Assembly: GCF_000695625.1 (NCBI RefSeq)
Contig: NZ_JMQI01000073.1
Location: 124,001-188,000 of the forward strand
Source of the DNA: Amycolatopsis rifamycinica
GTDB lineage: Bacteria > Actinomycetota > Actinomycetes > Mycobacteriales > Pseudonocardiaceae
DNA length: 64,000 bases
Direction: 5' to 3'
The notes under the pieces were generated by a model. The model searched no databases. It was not told the DNA's origin and saw only the letters and a list, made by a program, of their open reading frames with translations. Positions 53,824-61,990 of this stretch are shown here, one piece after another; within the stretch, counting starts at the first letter, position 1; each line of letters opens with the position of its first letter. The translations under genes were made by a program, and so were the position numbers.

Positions 53824-54194
53824 GCAGCCGGGCGGTCACGGCGGCCGAGCGCGGATTGCGGTCACGGCCTTGCCGAGCCGGGCGGTCACTGCGGCCACGG
53901 GCTTGCCGTAGCTGGGCGGTCATCGCGGCCGAGCGCGCATTGCGGCCACGGGCTTGCCGCGCTCGAGTGGTCTACTGCGGTCACGGGCTTGCCGTAGCTG
54001 GGCGGTCATCGCGGCCGAGGGCGCATTGCGGCCGCGGCCTTACCGCAGCCGAGCGATCGCAGCAGCCGAGCGCTCACTATCGCCACCGCCTTGCCGAAAC
54101 CGGGCGATCGCGGCGCAGCCACGCGTTCACCCCGGCCACGCCATCACGGCCGTCAGGCGGTCACCGCGGCCGGGCGCTCAACCCAGCCGGGCGC
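53824..54194. repeat. Complex tandem repeat array of about 50-bp and 35-bp units
   Basis: This 370-bp gap is almost entirely repeats starting GCnGGGCGGTCA and ending GGCCTTGCCG or GGCTTGCCG. Long units start near 53824, 53911, 53997 and 54048 (50-53 bp); short units start near 53877 and 53961 (34-36 bp). Units 53911 and 53997 are nearly identical and 86 bp apart, so long-short pairs were duplicated together. Degenerate copies continue into the end of the zinc-ribbon gene. No coding signal is present. Confidence 0.75.
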
Positions 54195-54614
54195 TCAGGC
54201 GGCCGCCGCCTCCGGGAAGCGGCCCGAGCGGGCCAATGCCAGGCTCCGCCGGCACAGCTCGATCAGCTCCTGGTTGGCCCGGCTCCGCGGGACGGCCCCG
54301 CACAGCCCGCACCGGATCGTCACCTCGCCGGCGAGCTCGTCCACCGCCACCAGGGCCTGGTGGTCGCAGCGACGGCACCAGCGGTACCCGATCGCCGGGT
54401 TCGTGTGGACCGGCGAGGCCACGCAGTCGTGCAGCCAGCGGCGGTGCGTCCGGCACGTCACGCGGTCGGTCGGGTCGAGCCTGCCGGCGTCCTCCAGGTG
54501 GTCTTCGCGGGCCAGGGTCGTCGTCAACAGCGGCTGGCGTGGTGCCGCCGGCCGGTCCTGCGGGTTCGGCGCGGCCCACGCGTGGTGGTCGCCGCATCGG
54601 CACTTCTCGGTCAT
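54195..54614 (-). CDS. Cysteine-rich (zinc-ribbon) hypothetical protein
   Basis: 139 residues from ATG at 54614. Potential zinc ligands are CRCGDHH at the N-terminus, CRTHRRWLHDC in the middle, and CRRCDHQ paired with CGLCGAVPR near the C-terminus, the last two forming a treble-clef or zinc-ribbon-like pair. I do not recognise the family. It lies between a repeat array and the divergent LexA-controlled dinB gene, 155 bp away, and could be part of a damage response, but no SOS box faces it uniquely. Confidence 0.6.
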   Translation of the reverse strand: MTEKCRCGDHHAWAAPNPQDRPAAPRQPLLTTTLAREDHLEDAGRLDPTDRVTCRTHRRWLHDCVASPVHTNPAIGYRWCRRCDHQALVAVDELAGEVTIRCGLCGAVPRSRANQELIELCRRSLALARSGRFPEAAAA

Positions 54615-54754
54615 GTCGCCCCCAGTGGTCGGGCTGTTCGTCGGGTCGAGTGTGAGCTCGGCGACAGAGCACGGACAACCGGAAAAACGCGCACTTTCGA
54701 CCGGCGGCACGTCACCCGCGGCAGGCGGACGAGCGGACTTCGGCGCACGGGTAT

Positions 54755-54770
54755 GCGAACATATGTTCTA
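54755..54770. promoter_or_regulatory. LexA (SOS) box upstream of dinB
   Basis: GCGAACATATGTTCTA contains the perfect palindrome GAAC-ATAT-GTTC (54757-54768), matching the actinobacterial/Gram-positive SOS box CGAACRNRYGTTC. It abuts the dinB ATG, so the transcript is probably leaderless or starts within the box. Confidence 0.85.
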
Positions 54771-55960
54771 TGACAGACGAGGGGCCCATCCTGCACGCCG
54801 ACCTCGACTCGTTCTACGCCTCGGTCGAACAACGCGACGATCCGGCCCTGAAGGGGCGGCCGGTCATCGTCGGCGGCGGGGTCGTGCTCGCCGCGAGTTA
54901 CGAGGCCAAGGCCTGTGGCGTGCGCACCGCGATGGGCGGCGCGCAGGCCCGCCGGCTGTGCCCGGAGGCGGTCGTCGTGCGGCCGCGAATGTCGGCGTAC
55001 CTGGCCGCGAGCCGGGCGGTGTTCGAGGTCTTCCACGACACGACGCCGCGGGTGGAAGGCATCTCGATCGACGAGGCGTTCCTCGACGTCGGGGGATTGG
55101 CCAGGATCGGCGGGCGGCCGAGCCGCGTCGCCGAGCGGCTGCGGGCGGCCGTCGCCGAGCGGACCGGGCTGCCGATCACCGTCGGGGTGGCGCGGACGAA
55201 GTTCCTCGCCAAGGTCGCCAGCCGCGTCGCAAAGCCCGACGGCCTGCTCGTCGTCCCGCACGACGGCGAGCTGGCCTTCCTGCACCCGCTGCCGGTTTCG
55301 GCGCTCTGGGGCGTCGGCAAGGTCACCGCCGAGAAGCTGCGGGCGCGCGGCATCACCACCGTCGGGCAGCTGGCCGCGTCCGAGCACGTCGACCTCGTCG
55401 GCCTGCTCGGCCGGGCCGCCGGCGCGCACCTGCACGACCTGGCGCACAACGAAGACCCGCGCCGCGTCGAGATCGGCACCCGGCGGCGCTCGATCGGCGC
55501 CCAGCGGGCCCTCGGCCGCGGCAGGCGGACGCCGGCCGAGCTCGACGTCGTGCTCGTGGCGCTGATCGACCGGATCGCCCGCCGGTTGCGCGCCGCCCGC
55601 CGCGTCTGCCGGACCGTGACGATCCGCCTGCGCTTCGCCGACTTCTCCCGCGCGACCCGCTCGCACACGCTGACCGATCCCACCGCCGGCACCGGTGTGC
55701 TGCTCGCCGCGGCGCGGGAGCTGCTCGTCGCCGCGCTGCCGCTGATCGCCGACCGCGGAATCACCCTGCTGGGCGCGGCGCTGTCCAACCTGGCCGACGA
55801 AAATCCGTTCCAGCCGGCGTTGCCGTTCGAACGGGAGCGCTCGAGCGAGCTCGACACCGCCCTCGACGCCGTGCGGGACCGGTTCGGGAAGGCCGCGGTC
55901 ACCCGTGCGGTGCTGCTCGGCCGTCCGGACGATCTCGAGGTGCCGATGTTGCCCGACTGA
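54770..55960 (+). CDS. dinB: DNA polymerase IV (Y-family translesion polymerase)
   Basis: 396 residues from ATG at 54770. Y-family signatures are complete: catalytic Asp in HADLDSFYASVEQ, palm motif ISIDEAFLDV, and VARTKFLAKVASRVAKPDG in the thumb/HhH region (WGVGKVTAEKLRARGI). The little-finger domain ends near ENPFQPALPFERE. A C-terminal beta-clamp-binding peptide is not obvious, although QPALPF could serve. It copies damaged DNA under SOS control, as shown by the LexA box. Confidence 0.93.
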   Translation: MTDEGPILHADLDSFYASVEQRDDPALKGRPVIVGGGVVLAASYEAKACGVRTAMGGAQARRLCPEAVVVRPRMSAYLAASRAVFEVFHDTTPRVEGISIDEAFLDVGGLARIGGRPSRVAERLRAAVAERTGLPITVGVARTKFLAKVASRVAKPDGLLVVPHDGELAFLHPLPVSALWGVGKVTAEKLRARGITTVGQLAASEHVDLVGLLGRAAGAHLHDLAHNEDPRRVEIGTRRRSIGAQRALGRGRRTPAELDVVLVALIDRIARRLRAARRVCRTVTIRLRFADFSRATRSHTLTDPTAGTGVLLAAARELLVAALPLIADRGITLLGAALSNLADENPFQPALPFERERSSELDTALDAVRDRFGKAAVTRAVLLGRPDDLEVPMLPD

Positions 55961-55975
55961 GCCGAGCCCGGCTCA

Positions 55976-56675
55976 GCGGGGAACGCGAGCGGGGGCCGGC
56001 GCGGCTCGCCGCCCTCCGGTGGCCACCGGCTCGACGGCTTCGACGTAGCCGTTCCCGGCCGTGTCGCGCAGTTCCGCGGGCGGCAGGTGGCCGGTCGCGA
56101 TTTCCGATCCCGCGGCGAATCCGCCGAGCTTCCGCAATGTCGCGGCAATCGCGGTCCGGGTCGGGTACGCGGTGACACCGAGCCAGCCTGCGAACACGGG
56201 GCGAAACGGGTCCAGTCCACTCTGGACGAGCTGTTCCCGGAGCGGATCGGCTTCGGAGTCGATCGGGACGAACGTCACCGAAGGCGGTTGCCGACGCCGG
56301 CGCCCGTTTGGCCTCCTGAGTCGCCGGGTGGTCGACCTCGAACACGTGGAATCATCGCGACGGGGTCCGGTATGCGAACGAATCGAGGCCGGCGCCGAGA
56401 ATCGGATACTGGTCTATACCAGAATTGCGGTGCGTCAGGCTCGCTCCGGCGAACCGGCTCAGGTATGCCGCTTCGGCGCGGGCGCCGACCGGGACCGTAG
56501 GGTTGGTGGTAAACCAGGAGTTCCTCGGTGTGGTCGCCGAGGAGGCGTTCGGCGAGAGTGCTGGAGAAGAGGAACGGCTCGGTGTCGACGAGCAAATGTG
56601 CTGCTCGCGCGGCGGCGGCCGTGAAGGTGGTCCGGCCGGCGCGGGGTCATTAGCGGGAAATCCGGCCAAACTCAT
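55976..56675 (-). pseudogene. Decayed SAM-dependent methyltransferase (TIGR00027/LCMT-like)
   Basis: Reading leftward from ATG at 56675, segments of one family appear in changing frames. MSLAGFPANDP comes first, then (shift near 56635) AARAAHLLVDTEPFLFSS, then (shift near 56500) PILGAGLDSFAYR. An in-frame TGA follows (56352-56354) before VFEVDHPATQEAK, and after a shift near 56285 comes VTFVPIDSEADPLREQ. The last frame keeps FAGWLGVTAYPT but stops about 70 residues short of full length. At least three frameshifts and one stop make it a pseudogene. The GAGLDSFAYR and VDHPATQ motifs identify the class. Confidence 0.85.
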
Positions 56676-56892
56676 GTCGACGCGGTACCGATTCGATTTC
56701 GAGCATATCACAAAATCAAATCACATCCAAGGTGGCGAGCATTTCGGGCCGGTTGCGGTCACGCTGGACGCGGGCGACCCGCTCGCCCGGGCGGCCATTG
56801 TGGACGCTTCAGGGTGTCGCGCGTGCCGGGCATGATTCGACAGGTTAGGGTCTGTCCGACCGTGTTCTGGAGAAGATGAGGAACGACGAATC
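56640..56892. promoter_or_regulatory. AT-richer stretch upstream of lsr2
   Basis: The region near 56690-56740 contains TTCGAGCATATCACAAAATC-type sequence, clearly lower in GC than the rest of the window. Lsr2 binds AT-rich DNA, so autoregulation and silencing of the adjacent pseudogene are plausible. The lsr2 leader has GGAGAAGATGAGG about 20 bases before its start. Confidence 0.5.
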
Positions 56893-57303
56893 ATGGCGCA
56901 ACGGGTACAGGTCCAGATGGTGGACGACCTCGACGGCAGCGAGGCTTCGCAGACCGTCCCCTTCAGCCTCGACGGGGTGACCTACGAGATCGACCTGTCC
57001 GAGGAGAACGCCTCCGCGCTGCGGGACGAACTGGCTCGCTACGTCGCCGCCGCGCGGCGCATCGGCGGCCGCAAGGTCCGCCTCGCGACCGGCCAGTCGC
57101 TGTCCGGCGCGTCCGGTTCGGGTACCGACCGCGAGCGCAACCGGCAGATCCGCGAGTGGGCGCAGGCGAACGGCTACGAGGTCGCCGAGCGCGGCCGCCT
57201 GTCCAGCGAGATCATCGCGGGCTTCGAAGCCGACCAGGCCGCGGCGGCCGAGCCGGCCGAAGCCAAGCCGGCCCGCAAGCGAGCGACGCGCAAGAAGGCT
57301 TGA
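56893..57303 (+). CDS. lsr2: Nucleoid-associated silencer Lsr2
   Basis: 136 residues. The N-terminal dimerisation domain (VQMVDDLDGSEASQTVPFSL, YEIDLSEENASALRDEL) is standard. The C-terminal domain (REWAQANGYEVAERGRLSSE) holds the AT-hook-like RGR that inserts into the minor groove. An Ala/Glu/Lys-rich tail ends in RKRATRKKA, longer than in mycobacteria. It bridges AT-rich DNA and silences acquired genes, as H-NS does in enterobacteria. Confidence 0.95.
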   Translation: MAQRVQVQMVDDLDGSEASQTVPFSLDGVTYEIDLSEENASALRDELARYVAAARRIGGRKVRLATGQSLSGASGSGTDRERNRQIREWAQANGYEVAERGRLSSEIIAGFEADQAAAAEPAEAKPARKRATRKKA

Positions 57304-57316
57304 AAGCCGTGCCCGT

Positions 57317-57354
57317 GCCGGCGAAGCCACGCCACCGAGCGCGGCCTCGCCGGC
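57317..57354 (+). terminator. Hairpin terminator after lsr2
   Basis: GCCGGCGAAGCC pairs with GGCCTCGCCGGC (one mismatch) around a 14-nt loop, 14 bp after the lsr2 stop. There is no T-tract, so efficiency is uncertain. Confidence 0.5.
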
Positions 57355-57956
57355 CGGTCGCCGCTTGAGCGCACTCAGGTGGCGGTCGGTGTTCTCGTCG
57401 TATCTCACCGTCACGCGTCCGGTTCGAAGTGGACGGCCGTGACACTCCCGGAGCGGCCAAACGGGCACCGCCCGGCCCAGCGCGCCGCGAAAGCTTGTCG
57501 GGAAGCGGCTCCGGTGGCCAGACTGTCAGTGCTCCGCGCGGCCGGTACCGCGGCGGAGCACCGGTCCGGTGGCCGCCTCCTCCCTCGATGGCCACCGGGC
57601 CGCCTCCCTCCGCGGCGTGACGGCTGCCGCGCTCAGTGAGTGCCGCACGCGGTGAAGCGGCCAAGCCCCTCCCTTTCGCGACGTGACCGCCGCTCGGCGA
57701 GTGCCGCGTGCAATGAGCTGCCAGGCCCTCCTCCGCGGCGTGACTGCCGCGCTCGGTGAATGCCGCACCCAATGAGCGGCCAAGCCGCCTCCCTTTCGCG
57801 ACGTGACCGTCGCGCTCGAGTGCCGCCAAGCGGCCGACTCTTCGGCCGTGCCTCGAGATCCGCCGGACCGCTCTTGTCGCGGACTCGGCCATCCGGGCGC
57901 CTACCACCCCTCCCAGTGGACATCCCAGCCCAAGAAGCGCACACTTGGGCGACAGG
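57355..57956. repeat. Intergenic region with a tandem array of about 60-bp units
   Basis: No gene is supported here. From 57599 to about 57836 four units follow each other with a period near 60 bp, each containing CGTGAC-(T/C)GCCGCGCTC, GTGAATGCCGCAC-like and AATGAGCGGCCAAG-like blocks. Odd units begin CTCCGCGGCGTGAC and even units CTTTCGCGACGTGAC, so a two-unit block was duplicated. Upstream of 57599 only degenerate GC-rich sequence with short hairpins (for example GGTGGCC/GGCCACC) is seen. CCAGTGGACATCC lies at 57912. Confidence 0.7.
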
Positions 57957-57981
57957 ATACTGCATACAATCTCCAGTCTGC
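57957..57981. promoter_or_regulatory. Shared 25-bp element upstream of the OFA-type transporter
   Basis: ATACTGCATACAATCTCCAG-TCTGC lies 16 bp before the transporter ATG. It matches 21 of 25 positions in the element at 63289-63313 before the ThDP-enzyme gene. A GntR- or LysR-type operator, or a conserved promoter, would explain this; CATACAAT could serve as a -10 region. Confidence 0.7.
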
Positions 57982-57996
57982 GGAGAGGCGGTCGCC

Positions 57997-59295
57997 ATGG
58001 CCGAGGTGCGTGAGCTCCGGGACGTCTACGGACGGCGGTACCGCGTCGGCGAGTCCGACCGCGACCTGCTCGGCCGGCCGCGGACGTGGATCACCTGGCT
58101 CGCCGCCGCGGCCATGCTCGCCGCCGGGGTGCAGCAGTACGGCTTCGGCGCGATCGTCCCGTCGCTGAGCCGGACGCCCGGCTGGACGTTCGGCGGGGTC
58201 GTCCTTTCGCTCGCGGTGTGGGCCCTTTGCCAGGCCGGCGCCGCGTTCCCGGTGGCCTGGCTCCGGGAACGCGGTCTGCTCCCGGCGCCCGCGGCGATGG
58301 CCGCCGGAGCGGTCCTGTGCGCCGCCGGGCTCGTGACGCTCGGCCACGCGACCAGCCTGCTGACCGTGTTCGTCGGATACTCCGTGCTCGGAGGGCTCGG
58401 GACCGGCCTGGTGTACGCCACCTGCGTCGGCGCGGTGCTCGCCTGGTTCCCGGATCGCACCGGCCCCCGCGCGGGGTTGGTGAGCGGCGCTTTCGCTTTC
58501 GGCAGCGTCCCCTTCGTCGTGCTCGCCGCCGCCCTGCCTGCCGCGCGTTCGGTGCTCTTGGACGTCACCGCCGCGGTCGTGCTCGCCGTCATCGCCGGGT
58601 GCGCGGTGCTGCTGCGGTACCCGCCGCGGCACTGGTGGCCCGTCGCGCCCGAACCCCGGGCCTGGGCGCTCGACCGGACGCACAACCGCCGTCCGGCGGT
58701 CCGCCACTACCGGCCGGCGGAGCTGTTCCGGTGCGGGACGACCCTCGCGCTGTACCTCGTCGTCGTGCTCGCGGCCGCCGTGCTGCTGTTCGACCTGGCC
58801 TACCTGGCGACGTTCACGGCCGCGCGCAACGGGCCCGGGCTCGCCGCGGCCGCGCTGGCGTTGCTCGCCGCGGCCACCGGGAGCGGACGTGTCCTCATCG
58901 GACGGCTCGCCGACCGGCTGGGCCGGCCCAGGATCCTGCGGTTCGCCCTGTTCGCGGGCGGTGTCGCCCAGTTCGTGCTGTGCTACTCCGGTGAACACCG
59001 GCACGCCGCCGGCCTGCTGCTGGGCGTCGCGCTGGCCGGTCTCGGCAACGGCTGCTGCTACACGCTGCTCGTCGGGCTGGTGCGCGAGTACTTCGGCGAG
59101 GAGTCGGCCGCGCAGAACTTCGGGATCCTCTACAGCGCCAAGGCCGTCGGGGCGGCGGCCGGGATCGGGTTGGCCACGCTCGCCGTGCCGGAACAGGGAT
59201 TCGTCGCGGCCGGCGTGCTGAGCCTGGCCGGGGCGGTGCTGTCCGGGCGGCTGACCCAGCCGGGCCGGCCCAAGACACTGCTGCCGGCGGCGTGA
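57997..59295 (+). CDS. MFS transporter of the oxalate:formate antiporter (OFA)-like family
   Basis: 432 residues from ATG at 57997 with GGAGAGG eight bases upstream. Twelve membrane helices are predicted in two halves, separated by a loop with RHWWPVAPEPRAW and THNRRPAVRHYRPAELFR. OFA-like features are helix 1 ending QQYGFGAIVPSL, the TGLVYATCVGAVLAWFPDR motif, and GRLADRLGRPRILR in the second half. Neighbouring fdhD and CoA-ligase/ThDP genes fit import of oxalate or a related C2 acid, with formate as the product or counter-ion. The substrate is inferred from family and context only. Confidence 0.82.
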   Translation: MAEVRELRDVYGRRYRVGESDRDLLGRPRTWITWLAAAAMLAAGVQQYGFGAIVPSLSRTPGWTFGGVVLSLAVWALCQAGAAFPVAWLRERGLLPAPAAMAAGAVLCAAGLVTLGHATSLLTVFVGYSVLGGLGTGLVYATCVGAVLAWFPDRTGPRAGLVSGAFAFGSVPFVVLAAALPAARSVLLDVTAAVVLAVIAGCAVLLRYPPRHWWPVAPEPRAWALDRTHNRRPAVRHYRPAELFRCGTTLALYLVVVLAAAVLLFDLAYLATFTAARNGPGLAAAALALLAAATGSGRVLIGRLADRLGRPRILRFALFAGGVAQFVLCYSGEHRHAAGLLLGVALAGLGNGCCYTLLVGLVREYFGEESAAQNFGILYSAKAVGAAAGIGLATLAVPEQGFVAAGVLSLAGAVLSGRLTQPGRPKTLLPAA

Positions 59296-59305
59296 CGTGG
59301 GGCGG

Positions 59306-60130
59306 ATGACCAGCAGGCGGCGGGTGCTGCGCGTCCACGACGGCGGGCACACCACGCGGCCGGACACCCTGACCGTCGAGGAACCCCTGGAGATCCGGGT
59401 CGCCGGCAAGCCGCTGACGATCACGATGCGGACCCCGGGCGACGACTTCGACCTCGCCGCCGGGTTCCTGGTCGGCGAAGGCGTGGTCCGCGCGGCGGCC
59501 GACATCCGGTCGATCCGCTACTGCGCCGGCGCCACCGCGGACGGCGGCAACACCTACAACGTCCTGGACGTCGTGCTCGCCGACGGCGTCGCCCCACCGG
59601 ACGCCTCGGTGGAGCGCAATTTCTACACGACGTCTTCGTGCGGGCTGTGCGGCAAGGCCAGCCTGGACGCCGTGCGCACGACGGCCACGTGGCCGGTCGA
59701 CGGCGACCCGTTCGCGACCGACCCGGCGACACTGGCCGGGTTGCCGGACGAACTCCGGGCGGCGCAACGGGTCTTCGACCGCACCGGCGGCCTCCACGCG
59801 GCGGGCTTGTTCGACGCCGACGGGAAGCTGCGGTGCCTGCGCGAGGACGTCGGACGGCACAACGCGGTGGACAAGGTGGTCGGCTGGGCGACCCGGGACG
59901 GCGGGCTGCCGCTGTCCGGGACGGTGCTGATGGTGAGCGGGCGGGCGTCGTTCGAGCTGGTGCAGAAGGCGGTGATGGCCGGGATCCCGGTGCTGGCCGC
60001 GGTGTCGGCGCCGTCGTCGCTGGCGGTCGACCTGGCCGCGGAAACGGGCCTGACCCTGGTGGGTTTCCTGCGCGGGACGTCGATGAACGTCTACACGCGA
60101 CCCGACCGCCTCGGCCTTCAGCCGAGCTGA
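59306..60130 (+). CDS. fdhD: Formate dehydrogenase accessory sulfurtransferase FdhD
   Basis: 274 residues from ATG at 59306. Diagnostic features are TMRTPGDDFDLAAGFLVGEG, the paired cysteines in TTSSCGLCGKASLDA, and the loop LREDVGRHNAVDKVVGWA with MVSGRASFELVQKA. FdhD passes sulfur from a cysteine desulfurase to the bis-MGD molybdenum cofactor, which formate dehydrogenase needs. It follows the transporter by ten bases and is probably co-transcribed. No formate dehydrogenase gene is in the window. Its last 13 bases overlap the convergent lysR gene. Confidence 0.93.
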   Translation: MTSRRRVLRVHDGGHTTRPDTLTVEEPLEIRVAGKPLTITMRTPGDDFDLAAGFLVGEGVVRAAADIRSIRYCAGATADGGNTYNVLDVVLADGVAPPDASVERNFYTTSSCGLCGKASLDAVRTTATWPVDGDPFATDPATLAGLPDELRAAQRVFDRTGGLHAAGLFDADGKLRCLREDVGRHNAVDKVVGWATRDGGLPLSGTVLMVSGRASFELVQKAVMAGIPVLAAVSAPSSLAVDLAAETGLTLVGFLRGTSMNVYTRPDRLGLQPS

Positions 60131-61107
60131 GCGAGCACGGCGGCCACGGCGGCGCCGGGCTCGGCCCGGTGCACGGCCGCGAGCTGCCACGGAACGGGCC
60201 GCGCGAACCGCCGCACGGTGAGCGCCGGGAACCGCGCGGCGGCGGAGGCGGGCAGGACGCAGGCGGCGAACCCGCCCCGCACGAGTTCGACGGCCACGGC
60301 GAGATCGTCGACTTCCAGCGAAATCCGGCGGCCGGGGAAGGCTCGGTCGACGGCCTCGCGGATCGCCCAGCCCGGCGGGAAGTCCACAAAGGAGAGTGCT
60401 GAGAGATCGGCGGGGGCGGACCGCGAGCCGCCGGGCGCGGTGACGAGGATCAGCTCTTCCGGCGGGAGGAGGGTCGTGGTGCGCGCCCGGTCTCCGGGTG
60501 CGGGGGTCGCCGGGCCGGGCGCGTTCCTGGCGGAGTTGGCGAGGTCGCCGCCCGAGGTGGGGGCGGTTGGTGCGGGGGTTGCCGGGCCGAGCGCGTTCCT
60601 GGCGAAGGTCGGGAGGTCGCCGCCCGAGGTGGGCGCCGGGCCGGACGCGTGGCCGGCGGAGTTCGCGAGGTCGCCTCCTGCGGGCGTCACCACCATGTCC
60701 ACATCGGACTGCCATACTGCGCACGCCACCTCCTCCGGCCGCACGGACCGGACCGCCACCTCCAGCCCCGGGTGCGCGTGCCGCAGCGCCGTGAGCGTCC
60801 GGGGCAGGTCCGCCAGCAAGCCCGGGCACACGCCCACCCGGACCCGGCCGCGCACCGGGGACACCGCCGCCCGGGCGCGTTCCGCCGCCTCGAGGGCCGC
60901 CCGGGCCGCCGGGACGAACGCCTCGCCCGCGGGCGTCAGGACCACCCGGTGCGTCGTGCGGTGGAACAGCGGGGTGCCCAGGTCGCGCTCCAGGGCCCGG
61001 ACCACGGTGGACACCGTCGACTGGACCGTCCGCAGGCGCTGGGCGGCCGCCGTGAACCCGCCCTCCTCGGCGACCGCCACCACCACCGCCAGCTGGCGGA
61101 GCTCCAT
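60118..61107 (-). CDS. LysR-family regulator with a repeat expansion in the effector domain
   Basis: 329 residues from ATG at 61107, which shares one base with the sucD-like stop (TGATG), so it is the third gene of the leftward operon. The DNA-binding domain (FTAAAQRLRTVQSTVSTVVR) is intact. After VDMVVTPAG the effector domain is interrupted by about 60 residues made of SGGDLANSARNAPGPA-type repeats, then resumes with LLPPEELILVTAPGG. Length is otherwise typical. It is the only regulator in the cluster and may bind the shared 25-bp element. The insertion may lie on a surface loop or may have damaged effector binding. Confidence 0.85.
   Translation of the reverse strand: MELRQLAVVVAVAEEGGFTAAAQRLRTVQSTVSTVVRALERDLGTPLFHRTTHRVVLTPAGEAFVPAARAALEAAERARAAVSPVRGRVRVGVCPGLLADLPRTLTALRHAHPGLEVAVRSVRPEEVACAVWQSDVDMVVTPAGGDLANSAGHASGPAPTSGGDLPTFARNALGPATPAPTAPTSGGDLANSARNAPGPATPAPGDRARTTTLLPPEELILVTAPGGSRSAPADLSALSFVDFPPGWAIREAVDRAFPGRRISLEVDDLAVAVELVRGGFAACVLPASAAARFPALTVRRFARPVPWQLAAVHRAEPGAAVAAVLAQLG
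60499..60680. repeat. 72-bp minisatellite inside the lysR coding sequence
   Basis: TGCGGGGGTCGCCGGGCC at 60499 recurs as TGCGGGGGTTGCCGGGCC at 60571, 72 bp (24 codons) later, and a third, shorter copy starts near 60635. The period is a multiple of three, so the reading frame survives. Copy number could vary between strains. Confidence 0.8.
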
Positions 61108-61988
61108 CAGCCGAGCAGCTCGCGGGCCAGCGCCGCCGTCTCGCTCGGCGTGCGCCCGACCCGGATGCCCGCCGCCTCCAGGGCCGCCTTCTTCGCCGCG
61201 GCCGTGCCCGCCGAGCCCGACACGATCGCGCCCGCGTGGCCCATCGTCTTGCCTTCCGGGGCGGTGAACCCGGCCACGTACCCGACGACCGGCTTCGACA
61301 CGTTGGCGCGCACGAACTCCGCGGCCCGTTCTTCCGCGTCGCCGCCGATCTCGCCGATCAGGACGATCAAGTCCGTCTCGGGATCCTTTTCGAACGCCTC
61401 GACCGCGTCGATGTGCGTGGTCCCGATGATCGGGTCGCCGCCGATGCCGACGCAGGTGGAGAACCCGATGTCCCGCAGCTCGTGCATGAGCTGGTAGGTC
61501 AGCGTGCCGGACTTCGACACGAGCCCGATCCGGCCCGGGCCGGTGATGTCGGCCGGGATGATGCCGGCGTTCGACCGGCCGGGGGAGATGACGCCCGGGC
61601 AGTTCGGGCCGATGATCCGGGTTCGCCCGCCGGCCGCGACGGCGTGCGCCCACAGCCGCGCGCTGTCGTGCACCGGGACGCCTTCGGTGATGACCACCGC
61701 GAGCCCGATGCCGGCGTCCACCGCTTCGACCACGGCGTCGGCGACGAACGGGGGCGGCACGAACAGCACGCAGACGTCCGCCCCGGTCGCCGCCATCGAG
61801 TCCGCCACGCTGCCGAACACCGGCAGCGACGCGTCGCCGACGGCCACGTGCTGCCCGGCTTTGCGGGGGTTCACCCCGCCGACGACGTTGGTCCCGGCGG
61901 CCAGCATCCGCCGCGTGTGCTTCGCGCCTTCGGAACCGGTGATGCCGGAGACGACGATCCGGCTGTTCTCGTCCAGGAAGATGGCCAC
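61107..61988 (-). CDS. sucD: SucD-like acyl-CoA ligase alpha subunit
   Basis: 293 residues from GTG at 61988, two bases after the upstream stop. CoA-binding Rossmann motifs (VVSGITGSEGAKHTRRML) and the active-site phosphohistidine loop KTMGHAGAIVSGSAGTAAAK are intact, as is GIGGDPIIGTTHIDAVEAFE. This is the alpha subunit fold of ADP/GDP-forming succinyl-CoA synthetase. The operon context (ThDP enzyme, OFA-type carrier, FdhD) makes a specialised ligase for another acid, such as oxalate, malate or a related C2-C4 acid, more likely than the TCA-cycle enzyme. Sequence alone cannot settle this. Confidence 0.88.
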   Translation of the reverse strand: MAIFLDENSRIVVSGITGSEGAKHTRRMLAAGTNVVGGVNPRKAGQHVAVGDASLPVFGSVADSMAATGADVCVLFVPPPFVADAVVEAVDAGIGLAVVITEGVPVHDSARLWAHAVAAGGRTRIIGPNCPGVISPGRSNAGIIPADITGPGRIGLVSKSGTLTYQLMHELRDIGFSTCVGIGGDPIIGTTHIDAVEAFEKDPETDLIVLIGEIGGDAEERAAEFVRANVSKPVVGYVAGFTAPEGKTMGHAGAIVSGSAGTAAAKKAALEAAGIRVGRTPSETAALARELLG

Positions 61989-61990
61989 GG

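Noticed and set aside
53824..54194. Possible CRISPR or coding repeat
   Set aside because: Repeat and intervening sequence are both repeated, lengths alternate irregularly, and no frame is maintained.
56640..56760. Attachment site or insertion boundary at the AT-rich stretch
   Set aside because: No direct repeats, tRNA or integrase is present; the region is more simply an Lsr2-type regulatory sequence.
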